From contig DCYB01000007.1 in the NCBI GenBank assembly GCA_002331385.1, forward strand, positions 204,592 through 268,591: a stretch of DNA of 64,000 bases. The letters are read 5' to 3'. The position numbers and the translations under genes were made by a program. The notes beneath the pieces were generated by a model, which did no database searches, was not told the origin of the DNA, and worked only from the letters and a program-made list of their open reading frames with translations. Position 1 is the stretch's first letter, and the number at the start of each line of letters is the position of its first letter. Below are positions 1 through 8,309 of the stretch, one piece after another. The DNA comes from Comamonadaceae bacterium UBA2121. GTDB lineage: Bacteria; Pseudomonadota; Gammaproteobacteria; Burkholderiales; Burkholderiaceae_C.

Positions 1-1
1 C

Positions 2-88
2 GGCGCTTGCAAGGCCGACCAGAAGCCAGGTGACGTGATCGTCAACGGACAGAAGATGAACTTGCTCTCGATGGGCAAGAAGAAATAA
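2..88 (+). CDS. C-terminal end of an unidentified protein (partial)
   Basis: The window opens inside a reading frame that stays open from base 2 to a TAA at 86-88. The visible 28 residues end in a lysine-rich tail (MGKKK) and contain one cysteine. A strong intrinsic terminator follows 30 bases later, which supports a real gene end here. I do not recognise the family from so short a piece. The start lies outside the window. Confidence 0.6.
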   Translation, partial: GACKADQKPGDVIVNGQKMNLLSMGKKK

Positions 89-117
89 CCGTCCCGAAAC
101 GGTCGCATTCCCACGTC

Positions 118-143
118 AAAAGGCACCCCCGAGGTGCCTTTTT
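118..143 (+). terminator. Intrinsic terminator after the partial gene
   Basis: Perfect stem GGCACC/GGTGCC with a 5-base loop, preceded by four A and followed by five T. It separates the upstream gene from the fumarase gene. Confidence 0.85.
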
Positions 144-284
144 CATGTCCAGCATCGATGCGCCAGGACAGTCCTATAGAAGACTTCTCGGGTTTTCCCG
201 GCACGTCCCGCTGCTTCGGGCCGATAATTGACAGGTTTTTCCTGCGCTTCCCCGGCGCACCCATCAACCAGAGCAAGCTTCACG

Positions 285-1838
285 ATGACTACCACCATCC
301 GCCAGCAGGACCTGATCGATTCGATCGCAGGTGCCCTTCAGTACATCAGCTACTACCACCCCGCTGACTACATCCAGCATCTGGCCCGCGCCTACGAGCG
401 CGAGCAAAGCCCGGCGGCCAAGGACGCGATGGCACAGATCCTGACGAACTCCAAGATGAGCGCCACGGGCCATCGCCCGATCTGCCAGGACACCGGCATC
501 GTCAACGTGTTCCTCAAGGTCGGCATGGACGTGAAGTGGGAAGGCTTCACCGGCGGACTCGAAGACGCCATCAATGAAGGCGTGCGCCGTGGCTACAACC
601 ACCCCGACAACACGCTGCGCGCCTCGGTCGTGGCCGACCCGCAGTTCGCGCGCAAGAACACCAAGGACAACACCCCTGCCGTGATCAACGTGCAGATCGT
701 GCCCGGCAACACCGTGGACATCACCGTGGCGGCCAAGGGCGGCGGCTCGGAGAACAAGTCCAAGATGATCATGATGAACCCCAGCGACAACCTTGTGGAC
801 TGGGTGCTCAAAACGGTTCCCACCATGGGCGCTGGCTGGTGCCCGCCGGGCATGCTGGGGATCGGCATTGGCGGCACGGCCGAAAAGGCGGTGTTGCTCG
901 CCAAGGAAAGCCTGATGGAAGACCTCGACATGTACGAACTGCAGGCCAAGGCCGCGCGCGGCGAGAAGCTTGATCAGGTGGAAGAACTGCGCCTTGAGCT
1001 GTACGAAAAGGTCAACGCCCTTGGCATTGGCGCGCAAGGCCTGGGCGGCCTGGCAACCGTGCTGGACATCAAGATCAAGATGTACCCCACGCACGCGGCC
1101 TCCAAGCCCGTGGCCATGATTCCCAACTGCGCCGCCACGCGCCACGCACACTTTGTGCTGGACGGCTCCGGCCCCGTGTACCTCGATGCCCCTTCGCTCG
1201 ACCTGTGGCCCAAGATCGACTGGGCGCCCGACTACAACAAGTCCAAGAAAGTCGACCTCAACACGCTGACCAAGGAAGAAGTGGCGAGCTGGAAGCCCGG
1301 CGACACGCTGCTGCTCAACGGCAAGATGCTCACCGGCCGCGACGCCGCGCACAAGCGCATCCAGGACATGCTGGCCAAGGGCGAGAAGCTGCCGGTCGAC
1401 TTCACCAACCGCGTCATCTACTACGTCGGCCCGGTCGATCCGGTCGGTGACGAGGCCGTCGGCCCCGCTGGCCCGACCACCGCCACGCGCATGGATAAGT
1501 TCACCGACATGATGCTCGAGCAGACCGGCCTGATTGCGATGATCGGCAAGGCCGAGCGCGGCCCGGTCGCCATCGAGTCGATCAAGAACCACAAGAGCGC
1601 CTACCTGATGGCCGTGGGCGGCGCGGCCTACCTCGTGTCCAAGGCGATCAAGCAGGCCAAAGTGGTCGGCTTCGAAGACCTAGGCATGGAAGCCATCTAC
1701 GAGTTCGACGTCGTGGACATGCCCGTCACCGTGGCCGTCGATGCCGGCGGCACCAGCGCGCACGTCACCGGCCCGGCCGAGTGGAGCAAGCGTATTGCCT
1801 TGGGCGAGTTCAAGGGCATCGCTGTCGCCGCTGAATAA
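285..1838 (+). CDS. Class I fumarate hydratase (iron-sulfur, fused alpha/beta type)
   Basis: Converts fumarate and malate in the TCA cycle in the cytoplasm. The 517-residue length fits the single-chain class I fumarases (FumA/FumB type), whose oxygen-sensitive [4Fe-4S] cluster activates the substrate. Three cysteines sit in the family's cluster motifs: Cys67 in ICQDTG, Cys186 in GWCPPG and Cys282 in PNCAATRH. Their spacing (119 and 96 residues) is close to that of known class I enzymes. The C-terminal third carries the GPTTATRMD and AVDAGGTSAH segments of the beta domain. A longer frame begins at 228, but the ATG at 285 gives the usual MTTTIRQ-type start. The gene is monocistronic, with terminators on both sides. 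Whether it should be called fumA or fumB cannot be told from sequence. Confidence 0.95.
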   Translation: MTTTIRQQDLIDSIAGALQYISYYHPADYIQHLARAYEREQSPAAKDAMAQILTNSKMSATGHRPICQDTGIVNVFLKVGMDVKWEGFTGGLEDAINEGVRRGYNHPDNTLRASVVADPQFARKNTKDNTPAVINVQIVPGNTVDITVAAKGGGSENKSKMIMMNPSDNLVDWVLKTVPTMGAGWCPPGMLGIGIGGTAEKAVLLAKESLMEDLDMYELQAKAARGEKLDQVEELRLELYEKVNALGIGAQGLGGLATVLDIKIKMYPTHAASKPVAMIPNCAATRHAHFVLDGSGPVYLDAPSLDLWPKIDWAPDYNKSKKVDLNTLTKEEVASWKPGDTLLLNGKMLTGRDAAHKRIQDMLAKGEKLPVDFTNRVIYYVGPVDPVGDEAVGPAGPTTATRMDKFTDMMLEQTGLIAMIGKAERGPVAIESIKNHKSAYLMAVGGAAYLVSKAIKQAKVVGFEDLGMEAIYEFDVVDMPVTVAVDAGGTSAHVTGPAEWSKRIALGEFKGIAVAAE

Positions 1839-1857
1839 GGCACAACTGCGCACGCAG

Positions 1858-1887
1858 CAAACCGCCTTCGGGCGGTTTTCTTTTTTC
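1858..1887 (+). terminator. Intrinsic terminator of the fumarase gene
   Basis: Stem AAACCGCC/GGCGGTTT closed by a TTCG tetraloop and followed by a T-rich tract (TTCTTTTTT), 20 bases after the fumarase stop. Confidence 0.85.
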
Positions 1888-1978
1888 TGATGCGCAATTT
1901 ACAAAATGAGCACGGCTTGGTTGGCTTGGCATTGACCTGAACGCCCATGACTTACGGGCGGCATGCATAGGATTTTCC

Positions 1979-3082
1979 ATGCTCTGTCCAAACGGTCCTC
2001 CCCTGCTCCCCCGACTCTCCCGAACAGCCTGCGCGCTTGCTTTTTCTCTGCTTACATTGTTGTTGCCCGCATGCATGCTGCCCGAAAAATTCAAGGCACG
2101 CATCGAGTACCGGGAAGACGCCAGCTACAGCTACGAATTTTCCGGCTCGGCCATCAACGCCGTGGCCGCATGGCGCATCAAACGCACTGGTGCCCTCACC
2201 GACAAGGATCGGCGCGACCTCGAAGAAGAAGCGCGCAAGATGCGCAGCAATCCCGACGTCAAAAACGCGCGCCACACCGGCCACGGCCGCTTCGTACTGG
2301 AAAGCAGCGGCGCGCGGGAGAGTGGCGAAAGCACCTTCCTGTTCAACTTTCTCAGCGTCGTCACCGACCCACTCACCGGCGTCACGGTCATTGCCTCCAA
2401 CGCCGTCACCGAACAGGACTGGTCCCGCCTCGCCGCACTGGGCGTTCGCATGAATGGCACGCTCACGGTGGCAGTGCCGTCCAACGCAGAAGTCCTGACG
2501 CACAACGCCACCTCCAAGCCCTTCATGGGCAGGGGCGCCTACGAATGGAAGCTGACCCAACTTGAGCAGCGACCCGCGATGACCTTGCGCTTCAAGCAGC
2601 CCACGTCAGCAGCCGAGCCTGCGGACAACGCAGCGCCTGCCCCGGTGGCTCTTGCCGAGCATCGCCCCACACGCATCCTGTGGCCCATGTTCGCGCTGAT
2701 CGGCTGGACCCTGAGCATCCTGATCCTGCTCGTCATCGAGCGCGTGCGCGCGGTGCTCGGCGGCGTGATCGGAGCCAATGCATTTGCGTTGGGCGACTCG
2801 GACGATGTCCCGTTGCAAATGCAGCTCATCAACCGCAACTACATGAACCTGCTGCAACTCCCTTTGCTGTTCTATGTGGCCTGCGTCACCAGTTATGTGA
2901 CGCAGACCGCCAGCGTCTTCACCGTGGTGCTCGCCTGGCTCTTTGTTGCGCTGCGCGTGGCGCACAGCGCCATCCACGTCACCTGCAACAACGTGAAGTA
3001 CCGCTTCGCACTCTTTGCCGCCAGCAATGTGCTGCTGATGCTGATCTGGCTGTGGCTCGCGGCGCAGATTGCGGCACGATGA
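1979..3082 (+). CDS. Lipoprotein domain fused to a C-terminal MAPEG membrane domain
   Basis: The 367-residue protein has two unrelated halves. Residues 1-32 form a signal peptide ending in a lipobox-like LLPAC. About residues 33-205 are a charged, beta-rich region whose segment TVAVPSNAEVLTHNATSKPF recalls LppM-type lipoprotein domains. After a Pro/Ala linker, residues from about 230 to the end form four hydrophobic segments. These carry the MAPEG signature region: RNYMNLLQLPLLFY, then ALRVAHSAIHVTCNNVKYR. MAPEG proteins are normally stand-alone and about 130-150 residues long, with glutathione transferase or peroxidase activity in some members. The frame is uninterrupted across the join. If the lipobox is used, the first half would be periplasmic and anchored at both ends. 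Function is unknown. The MAPEG call is firm; the N-terminal family is tentative. Confidence 0.75.
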   Translation: MLCPNGPPLLPRLSRTACALAFSLLTLLLPACMLPEKFKARIEYREDASYSYEFSGSAINAVAAWRIKRTGALTDKDRRDLEEEARKMRSNPDVKNARHTGHGRFVLESSGARESGESTFLFNFLSVVTDPLTGVTVIASNAVTEQDWSRLAALGVRMNGTLTVAVPSNAEVLTHNATSKPFMGRGAYEWKLTQLEQRPAMTLRFKQPTSAAEPADNAAPAPVALAEHRPTRILWPMFALIGWTLSILILLVIERVRAVLGGVIGANAFALGDSDDVPLQMQLINRNYMNLLQLPLLFYVACVTSYVTQTASVFTVVLAWLFVALRVAHSAIHVTCNNVKYRFALFAASNVLLMLIWLWLAAQIAAR

Positions 3083-3284
3083 GCGCCCTGCCTCACCAAA
3101 GATAGAAACACGGTCTGCATTGTGGTTGCATCGCTTCGCGCGGCTAGCTATAGCGCCTGAAGCAGCACAATCATCGTCATCTGCCCCACACGCTTCGACG
3201 CCCTTCCGTTGGCGTTGTAGATCACGCCACTGCGGCATGACCGCCAACGGATTGACGCGTGAGCGCTTTTCAAAGGTGAACCAC

Positions 3285-3620
3285 ATGATGGATTGGAACG
3301 CATACCGCAAGGAACTCGCCGGCCGTCTGGGCGAATTCAGCCAGCTCACGCCCGACACCATGGCGGGTTATCAGACGCTGGCCAACGCTGGCGCCAAAAC
3401 ACAGCATCTCGACGCCAAAACCCGCGAGTTGATCGCCATTGCCGTGGCAGTCACCACGCGCTGCGATGGCTGCATCGCCGTGCACACCAAGGCCGCCGCC
3501 AAAGCCGGTGCCACGCGCGAGGAAATCTCGGAAGCGCTGGGCGTGGCCGTGTCACTCAACGCCGGGGCGGCCATGGTCTATTCCGCACGCGCACTCGACG
3601 CGCTGGACTCGCTCAAATAG
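3285..3620 (+). CDS. AhpD-like carboxymuconolactone decarboxylase family protein
   Basis: Small 111-residue all-helical protein of the CMD/AhpD superfamily. The active-site pattern is present: Glu48, then Cys60-Asp-Gly-Cys63 with His67 four residues on. In AhpD this arrangement acts as a peroxidase-linked thiol relay. The CxxC argues for an AhpD-like redox role and against a true decarboxylase. Two adjacent ATGs (3285 and 3288) are possible; an AAAGGTG element lies just upstream. A longer upstream frame from 3069 overlaps the previous gene and lacks family similarity, so I rejected it. The partner peroxidase is not in the window. Confidence 0.88.
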   Translation: MMDWNAYRKELAGRLGEFSQLTPDTMAGYQTLANAGAKTQHLDAKTRELIAIAVAVTTRCDGCIAVHTKAAAKAGATREEISEALGVAVSLNAGAAMVYSARALDALDSLK

Positions 3621-3697
3621 ACCAGCCCAGCCGTCCAAGGGAAAGAGAGAGAGAGCACTCCACAACGGTTTGCGCCGCGCCACTACACTGCAACGCC

Positions 3698-4297
3698 ATG
3701 CCACTCCCTTTTTCCCAAGCCTGCGAAAACAATCAGGCACCCATCCTCTCCATTCTGGAGCGCGCATTCGCGCACAGCACGAAAGTGCTGGAGATCGGCT
3801 CCGGCACGGGTCAGCACGGTGTGCATTTCGCGCCGCGCCTACCGCACCTGCTCTGGCAGTGTAGCGACCTTCCAGCGCACCATGCAGGCATCCGCGCTTG
3901 GCATGCCGCCCATCCCGCACCCAACCTGCGTGCGCCCATCGAGTTCGATCTACGCCATAGCGCATGGCCCGATGGCGAGTGGGACGCGGCCTTTACCAGC
4001 AACACCGCGCACATCGTCTCCTGGCCACTGGTTCAGCGCATGTTCGAACGGGTGGGCGCTCACCTCGCAGCAGGCGGCGTGTTCGTGATCTACGGCCCCT
4101 TCAACTACGGCAGCCAGTTCACCAGTGACAGCAACCGCGCCTTCGACGCCATGCTGCGCCAACGTGATCCCGACAGCGGCATTCGCGATGTAGAAGACGT
4201 CGTTGCCCTGGCCGCAGCCAACAACCTGACGCTGCTGGAAGAGGACCCCATGCCTGCCAATAACCGCACTCTGGTGTTCCAGCGCGTGGGAGGCTGA
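3698..4297 (+). CDS. DUF938 family SAM-dependent methyltransferase-like protein
   Basis: The 199-residue protein has a class I methyltransferase fold. The SAM-binding motif LEIGSGTGQHG is at residues 31-41, and the DUF938 hallmarks NTAHIVSW and YGPFNYGSQFTSDSN follow. Members are common in proteobacteria and their substrate is not established. The ATG at 3698 places the start at the family's usual MPLPFSQACENNQ region; the frame is open further upstream but runs through the preceding gene. It stands alone between the AhpD-like gene and the CDGSH gene, all on the plus strand. Confidence 0.88.
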   Translation: MPLPFSQACENNQAPILSILERAFAHSTKVLEIGSGTGQHGVHFAPRLPHLLWQCSDLPAHHAGIRAWHAAHPAPNLRAPIEFDLRHSAWPDGEWDAAFTSNTAHIVSWPLVQRMFERVGAHLAAGGVFVIYGPFNYGSQFTSDSNRAFDAMLRQRDPDSGIRDVEDVVALAAANNLTLLEEDPMPANNRTLVFQRVGG

Positions 4298-4425
4298 CAC
4301 GAACGGCTTCAACGCACGCCTGCATCCTTCCTCCCGTCCTACGCGGGGCCCGGGCAATCGCGACTATCGTTCCGTGTAGCGAAATTGTGTTTTCGCACGC
4401 CATGCCTGTTCCCGAAGGAAGCCCC

Positions 4426-5064
4426 ATGTCCGGCAAAGAAATCGTCAGTTCGGCGGAAGTCACCGTCGAGTTCAACGCACAGCGTTGCATCCACTCGCGC
4501 AATTGCGTGCTGGATCGACCCGACGTGTTTGTGCCCAATGTGCAGGGAGCGTGGATTCATCCCGAAAATGCCACTGCCGACGAAGTGCTGGAGATCGCGC
4601 ACAACTGCCCTTCCGGCGCCATCCAGTGCCGCAAGCCCGATGGTGCCGCGCTGGAGCAGGCCCCAAAAGTCAATCTCGTGCATGTGCGCGAAAACGGCCC
4701 GCTGGCTTTCCATGCACCGCTCTCCATCGCCGGGAAAGCGGATGGCTTTCGGGCCACCCTCTGCCGCTGCGGCGCGTCCCGCACCAAGCCCTACTGCGAT
4801 CAAAGCCACGTTGGCAGCGGATTCCAGGCCACCGGCGAGCCCGACACGACACCTTCCGAACCGCTACAACAACGCGATGGCGAATTGGTCATCGATCCCA
4901 CCCACAATGGTCCACTGCACGTCACAGGTGCGCTGGAATTGGTGAGCGGCACAGGCCGCACCATCCAGCGCGTGACCGACGTCTGGCTGTGCCGCTGCGG
5001 TCATTCCGGCAACAAACCCTACTGCGATGGAAGCCATGTGAAGTATGGTTTCGTCAGTGATTGA
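4426..5064 (+). CDS. Iron-sulfur protein: mononuclear ferredoxin-like domain plus two CDGSH domains
   Basis: The 212-residue cytoplasmic protein probably carries three clusters. Residues 1-70 resemble the Fer4_19 domain (Cys21, Cys27 and Cys61 in CPSGAI, with Cys68 nearby). Two CDGSH zinc-finger-like motifs follow: C113-R-C115 with C124 and H128 (KPYCDQSH), and C189-R-C191 with C200 and H204 (KPYCDGSH). CDGSH domains bind [2Fe-2S] through three Cys and one His, as in mitoNEET. The ATG at 4426 is chosen because GAAGGAAG sits at good spacing; an in-frame ATG at 4387 lacks this. Electron or cluster transfer is the likely role, but the partner is unknown. The flavin reductase downstream is a candidate neighbour in function. 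Confidence 0.88.
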   Translation: MSGKEIVSSAEVTVEFNAQRCIHSRNCVLDRPDVFVPNVQGAWIHPENATADEVLEIAHNCPSGAIQCRKPDGAALEQAPKVNLVHVRENGPLAFHAPLSIAGKADGFRATLCRCGASRTKPYCDQSHVGSGFQATGEPDTTPSEPLQQRDGELVIDPTHNGPLHVTGALELVSGTGRTIQRVTDVWLCRCGHSGNKPYCDGSHVKYGFVSD

Positions 5065-5156
5065 CACCGGAGAACACGCGCACCAGTAGCATGTGCGCTG
5101 CAGATGACTTCAGCAGGCCCGATTTTTTCATCCACCACTCACTCAGGAGTACGCAT

Positions 5157-5714
5157 ATGAGCAAACCGCAGATTGGCATCATCGTCGGCAGCAACAGCAA
5201 GGAATCGATCAACATGAAACTGGCCAAGGCGTTGGCCAAGTTGGTGGCGGATCGGGCCGATTTCGAGATTATCGACATCACACAACTGCCTCTCTACAAC
5301 CGCGACGACGATGCCAACACGCCCCAGGCCTTTGTCGATTTCAAGGCCAAGGTGCGTACCAAGGACGGCATCCTGCTGGTCACGCCCGAGCACAACCGCT
5401 CCGTGCCCGCACCGCTGAAAAATGCACTTGATGCGGGCAGCCGACCCTATGGCGACAGCGCTTGGAACGGCATTCCGGCGGGCGTCATCGGCACCTCGCC
5501 CGGAGGCCCGGCCACCTCGATGGCCCAGCAGCATTTGCGCAATATTCTGGTGTTCCTCAACATGCCCACCATGCAGCAACCCGAAGGCTTCATCCAGTGG
5601 CGCGATGGCACGGTGGATGCCGATGGCAACGTGGGCGAAGGCAGCAAGCAGTTCCTGACCAAGTACATGGAATCCTTCCTCGCCTGGGTGCAGCAGCATC
5701 CGCGTCAGAAGTAA
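5157..5714 (+). CDS. NAD(P)H-dependent FMN reductase (flavodoxin-like fold)
   Basis: The 185-residue protein belongs to the NADPH-dependent FMN reductase family (ChrR/YieF/ArsH-like). The FMN phosphate loop is GSNSKESINMK (residues 11-21), and the conserved PEHNRSVPAPLKNALD segment spans residues 77-92. GTSPGGP lies near the flavin edge. Such enzymes reduce FMN, quinones or various electron acceptors in the cytoplasm; the physiological substrate cannot be named. The start is supported by CAGGAG seven bases before the ATG. It lies 92 bases after the double-CDGSH protein on the same strand, so co-expression is possible. Confidence 0.9.
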   Translation: MSKPQIGIIVGSNSKESINMKLAKALAKLVADRADFEIIDITQLPLYNRDDDANTPQAFVDFKAKVRTKDGILLVTPEHNRSVPAPLKNALDAGSRPYGDSAWNGIPAGVIGTSPGGPATSMAQQHLRNILVFLNMPTMQQPEGFIQWRDGTVDADGNVGEGSKQFLTKYMESFLAWVQQHPRQK

Positions 5715-5722
5715 GCACTCAA

Positions 5723-5785
5723 GGTCGCGCCCGATCCGCTGCACCCTCTTGAACTGGCGCGACCTGACCCTCACCTTTTCTTTTT
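5723..5785 (+). terminator. Possible terminator after the FMN reductase gene
   Basis: A 9-bp stem GGTCGCGCC/GGCGCGACC (5723-5731 with 5756-5764) lies just after the stop. A T-rich tract follows only 11 bases after the stem, so the geometry is not classical. Confidence 0.3.
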
Positions 5786-5876
5786 CGCACACGGCGAGAA
5801 GCCACGCCCATTCCGGGCTGCGCTTCGCGCCCTTGCGACGCCCATCCAGCCCGTCCCTCCAAGAAAGGCCTCGCCC

Positions 5877-6923
5877 ATGAATCAGGAAGAAGTCCGCGCC
5901 ACCCTCAGCATCTGCCTGCTGGCCGCCTACGCAGACAACGAAAAGCACGACCACGAACGCGAGCAGATCCGACAGGTCGCTGAAACACTGTCCCGCGACG
6001 CGCAGGTCAACCTTCCGGGTCTGTATCAGGACGTGCTGCTGAAACGCGTGCAACTCGACGACGTGGTCAAGCAACTGGGGACCGCCGAGTCGCGCCAATT
6101 GGCCTACGAAATGGCGGTCTGCGTGTGCGAGGCGGACGGACAGACGAGTGACAAGGAACAGGCGTTCCTCGCCCAACTCAAATCTGCTTTCGGCATGCCC
6201 AGCAACGCAGCGACAACAACCACCGCAGCCGCCACAGCCATTGCGGGCACCGCACACGAGGCGAGCGTGCAAGCGATGGCCGACGCGCCGCTGAATGCGC
6301 CACTCGACCCCGTCGTGATCGACATGCCTGCTCTCCCAGCGGGCGAAAGCGCGCCCCACCCCGACGCTGCCGACGCGCTGGGCCAGACCGGCACCACGCG
6401 CAAGCAAAGCACGCTGTCCACCGAGGACATGGACGCGAAGATTCACAAGGCCGCCATGGTCAACGGCGCCATCGAACTGCTGCCCGAAAACCTTTCCACC
6501 CTCGCCATCATCCCGCTGCAGATGCGTTTGGTGTACCAGATTGGGCAGTCCTATGGCTACGAAGCCGATCGCGGCCACATCAAGGATTTGCTGGCCACGC
6601 TGGGCGTGGGCCTGACGTCGCAATACCTTGAGCAGGCCGGTCGCAAGTTGCTGGGCCGCGTTCTGGGTGGCGGCATTTTCGGCGGCGTGGGCAAACAGGC
6701 CGTCAGCAGCGGCATGAGCTTTGCATCGACCTATGCACTGGGCCATGTGGCCAACCAGTACTACGCGGCTGGGCGCACGCTGAACACGCAGATGCTGAAA
6801 GATGCCTACGAGCGCATCATGCAGGAAGGTCGTACGCTGCAATCGCAGTACGCACCGCAAATGCAAGACATGGCGCGCAATCTGAACACGGCGAAAATCA
6901 TGGACATGGTGCGCGGTCGATAA
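5877..6923 (+). CDS. TerB-like plus DUF697 domain protein
   Basis: The protein is 348 residues long. Residues 1-110 look like a TerB-type all-helical domain, with acidic metal-binding-like repeats (ADNEKHDHERE and EADGQTSDKEQ). Residues about 110-190 are a low-complexity Ala/Thr/Pro linker. Residues about 195-310 match DUF697 (YcjF C-terminal type), with Gly-rich, weakly hydrophobic helices (LGRVLGGGIFGGVGKQAVSSG). DUF697 proteins are membrane associated and poorly understood, and TerB domains occur in tellurite-resistance and stress contexts. The domain assignment is moderate and the function is unknown. It lies upstream of a GFA-family gene in the same direction. Confidence 0.75.
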   Translation: MNQEEVRATLSICLLAAYADNEKHDHEREQIRQVAETLSRDAQVNLPGLYQDVLLKRVQLDDVVKQLGTAESRQLAYEMAVCVCEADGQTSDKEQAFLAQLKSAFGMPSNAATTTTAAATAIAGTAHEASVQAMADAPLNAPLDPVVIDMPALPAGESAPHPDAADALGQTGTTRKQSTLSTEDMDAKIHKAAMVNGAIELLPENLSTLAIIPLQMRLVYQIGQSYGYEADRGHIKDLLATLGVGLTSQYLEQAGRKLLGRVLGGGIFGGVGKQAVSSGMSFASTYALGHVANQYYAAGRTLNTQMLKDAYERIMQEGRTLQSQYAPQMQDMARNLNTAKIMDMVRGR

Positions 6924-6943
6924 CGATCTGCCCGCCGCGCCGC

Positions 6944-7378
6944 ATGCGATCAAGCCAACCCACGGCACCCACCTCCCGCACCGGCTCCTGTCTGTGCGGT
7001 GGCGTGCGCTTTAGCATCCACGGCGAACTTGCGCCGATTCAAATCTGCCATTGCAGCCAGTGTCGCAAGGCACAAGGCGGCCCGCTGGCCACCAACGTCC
7101 CCGTTTCTGCCAACCAACTGCAATGGCTCGCAGGCCAGGAATTGCTGCGCGAGTTTGAATCTTCGCCCGGCAAAGTGCGCGCGTTCTGCTCTGTCTGCGG
7201 CTCACCCGTATACAGCCAGCGCGGCCATCAACCCGACGTTCTGCGCATCCGCGCCGGATTGCTGGACGAGCCGCTGGATGCGCCACTCGCGTTTCACCAG
7301 CACACTGCCTCGCGGGCACGCTGGTGGCCCGAGACGCAGGACTCGCTTCCCCAGTACGACGCAGCACGCCCCGCGTGA
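6944..7378 (+). CDS. GFA/CENP-V family zinc protein
   Basis: The 144-residue protein has the GFA (glutathione-dependent formaldehyde-activating enzyme/CENP-V) cysteine pattern: Cys16 and Cys18 (CLCGGVRF), Cys35, Cys37 and Cys40 (CHCSQC), and Cys82 and Cys85 (FCSVCGSP). The family binds two zinc ions structurally. True formaldehyde-glutathione activity is known for only some members, so a specific reaction should not be inferred. The gene starts 20 bases after the DUF697 gene and ends 58 bases before murI, which suggests one transcript. Confidence 0.88.
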   Translation: MRSSQPTAPTSRTGSCLCGGVRFSIHGELAPIQICHCSQCRKAQGGPLATNVPVSANQLQWLAGQELLREFESSPGKVRAFCSVCGSPVYSQRGHQPDVLRIRAGLLDEPLDAPLAFHQHTASRARWWPETQDSLPQYDAARPA

Positions 7379-7436
7379 AAGCGCGACAATCGGCGTTATC
7401 GCGCACCACTGCGCATCCCACGGAGTTCGATCGTCC

Positions 7437-8294
7437 ATGTCCCAGCCCATGCCTGCCTCGCCCATCGGAGTGTTTGACAGCGGCGTGGGGGGCCTGAGCG
7501 TACTGCTCGAATTGCGGCGCGAATTGCCGCACGAAAACTTCATCTACGTTGCCGACACCGGCAATGCACCCTACGGCGAGCGCGGTGACGATTTCGTCCA
7601 ACAGCGCACCCTCGCCATCGCCCGATACCTGCAGGACGCGCACCACATCAAAGCGCTGGTCGTTGCCTGCAACACCGCCACCACGGCCGCCGTGAGCGAA
7701 CTGCGCAGCGCCTTTCCCGACCTGCCAGTCATCGGCGTCGAGCCCGCGCTCAAGCCCGCCGCCGCCAGCAGCCAGACCCATCGCGTAGGCGTAATGGCGA
7801 CACGCGGAACCGTGCAGAGCGCCCGCTTCGAGCAATTGAGACTGGCGTTTTCTGACGGCACCGAGTTCCGACCTCAAGCCTGTGACGGACTGGTGCGCGC
7901 CATCGAGCGCGGCGTGGAAGAGGACCCTGCCCACGCCACCGCGCCCGCCGAAATCCGCGCGCTGTGCGCCCGCTACACCGCCGCGATGGGCAGCTTTGGT
8001 CAGCGCACGGGAGACATCGACACGCTGGTGCTCGGCTGCACGCACTATGTCTTCATCAAGGATGAGTTACGCGAACTCCTCGGGCCGGACGTGCACATCA
8101 TCGACACCGGTGCGCCAGTCGCGCGGCAGACGCGGCGCATTCTGGTTCAGCGCGATACGCTCGCCGACGAATCCGACGCGGCGCACGCAGGCCAGGTGCG
8201 GCTCTACACCACCGGGCGACTCACGGCCCTGCAAGCAGCGGGGCAACGCTGGCTCCAACTGGCACCGGAGCAGTGCGCGACCCTGCCCGCCTGA
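7437..8294 (+). CDS. murI: Glutamate racemase
   Basis: Makes D-glutamate for peptidoglycan precursor synthesis in the cytoplasm by two-base racemisation. The 285-residue length is typical. The two catalytic cysteines are present: Cys78 in VVACNTAT and Cys201 in VLGCTHY, followed by His203. The N-terminal IGVFDSGVGGLSVL substrate loop is also intact. The frame is open far upstream, but the ATG at 7437 starts just before the conserved FDSG motif. The gene ends 15 bases before the convergent YgjP-like gene. Confidence 0.96.
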   Translation: MSQPMPASPIGVFDSGVGGLSVLLELRRELPHENFIYVADTGNAPYGERGDDFVQQRTLAIARYLQDAHHIKALVVACNTATTAAVSELRSAFPDLPVIGVEPALKPAAASSQTHRVGVMATRGTVQSARFEQLRLAFSDGTEFRPQACDGLVRAIERGVEEDPAHATAPAEIRALCARYTAAMGSFGQRTGDIDTLVLGCTHYVFIKDELRELLGPDVHIIDTGAPVARQTRRILVQRDTLADESDAAHAGQVRLYTTGRLTALQAAGQRWLQLAPEQCATLPA

Positions 8295-8309
8295 AGCAGC
8301 CCGCCCGGA

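Noticed and set aside
228..284. Upstream in-frame start for the fumarase
   Set aside because: It would add 19 residues not found in the family; the ATG at 285 gives the usual N-terminus.
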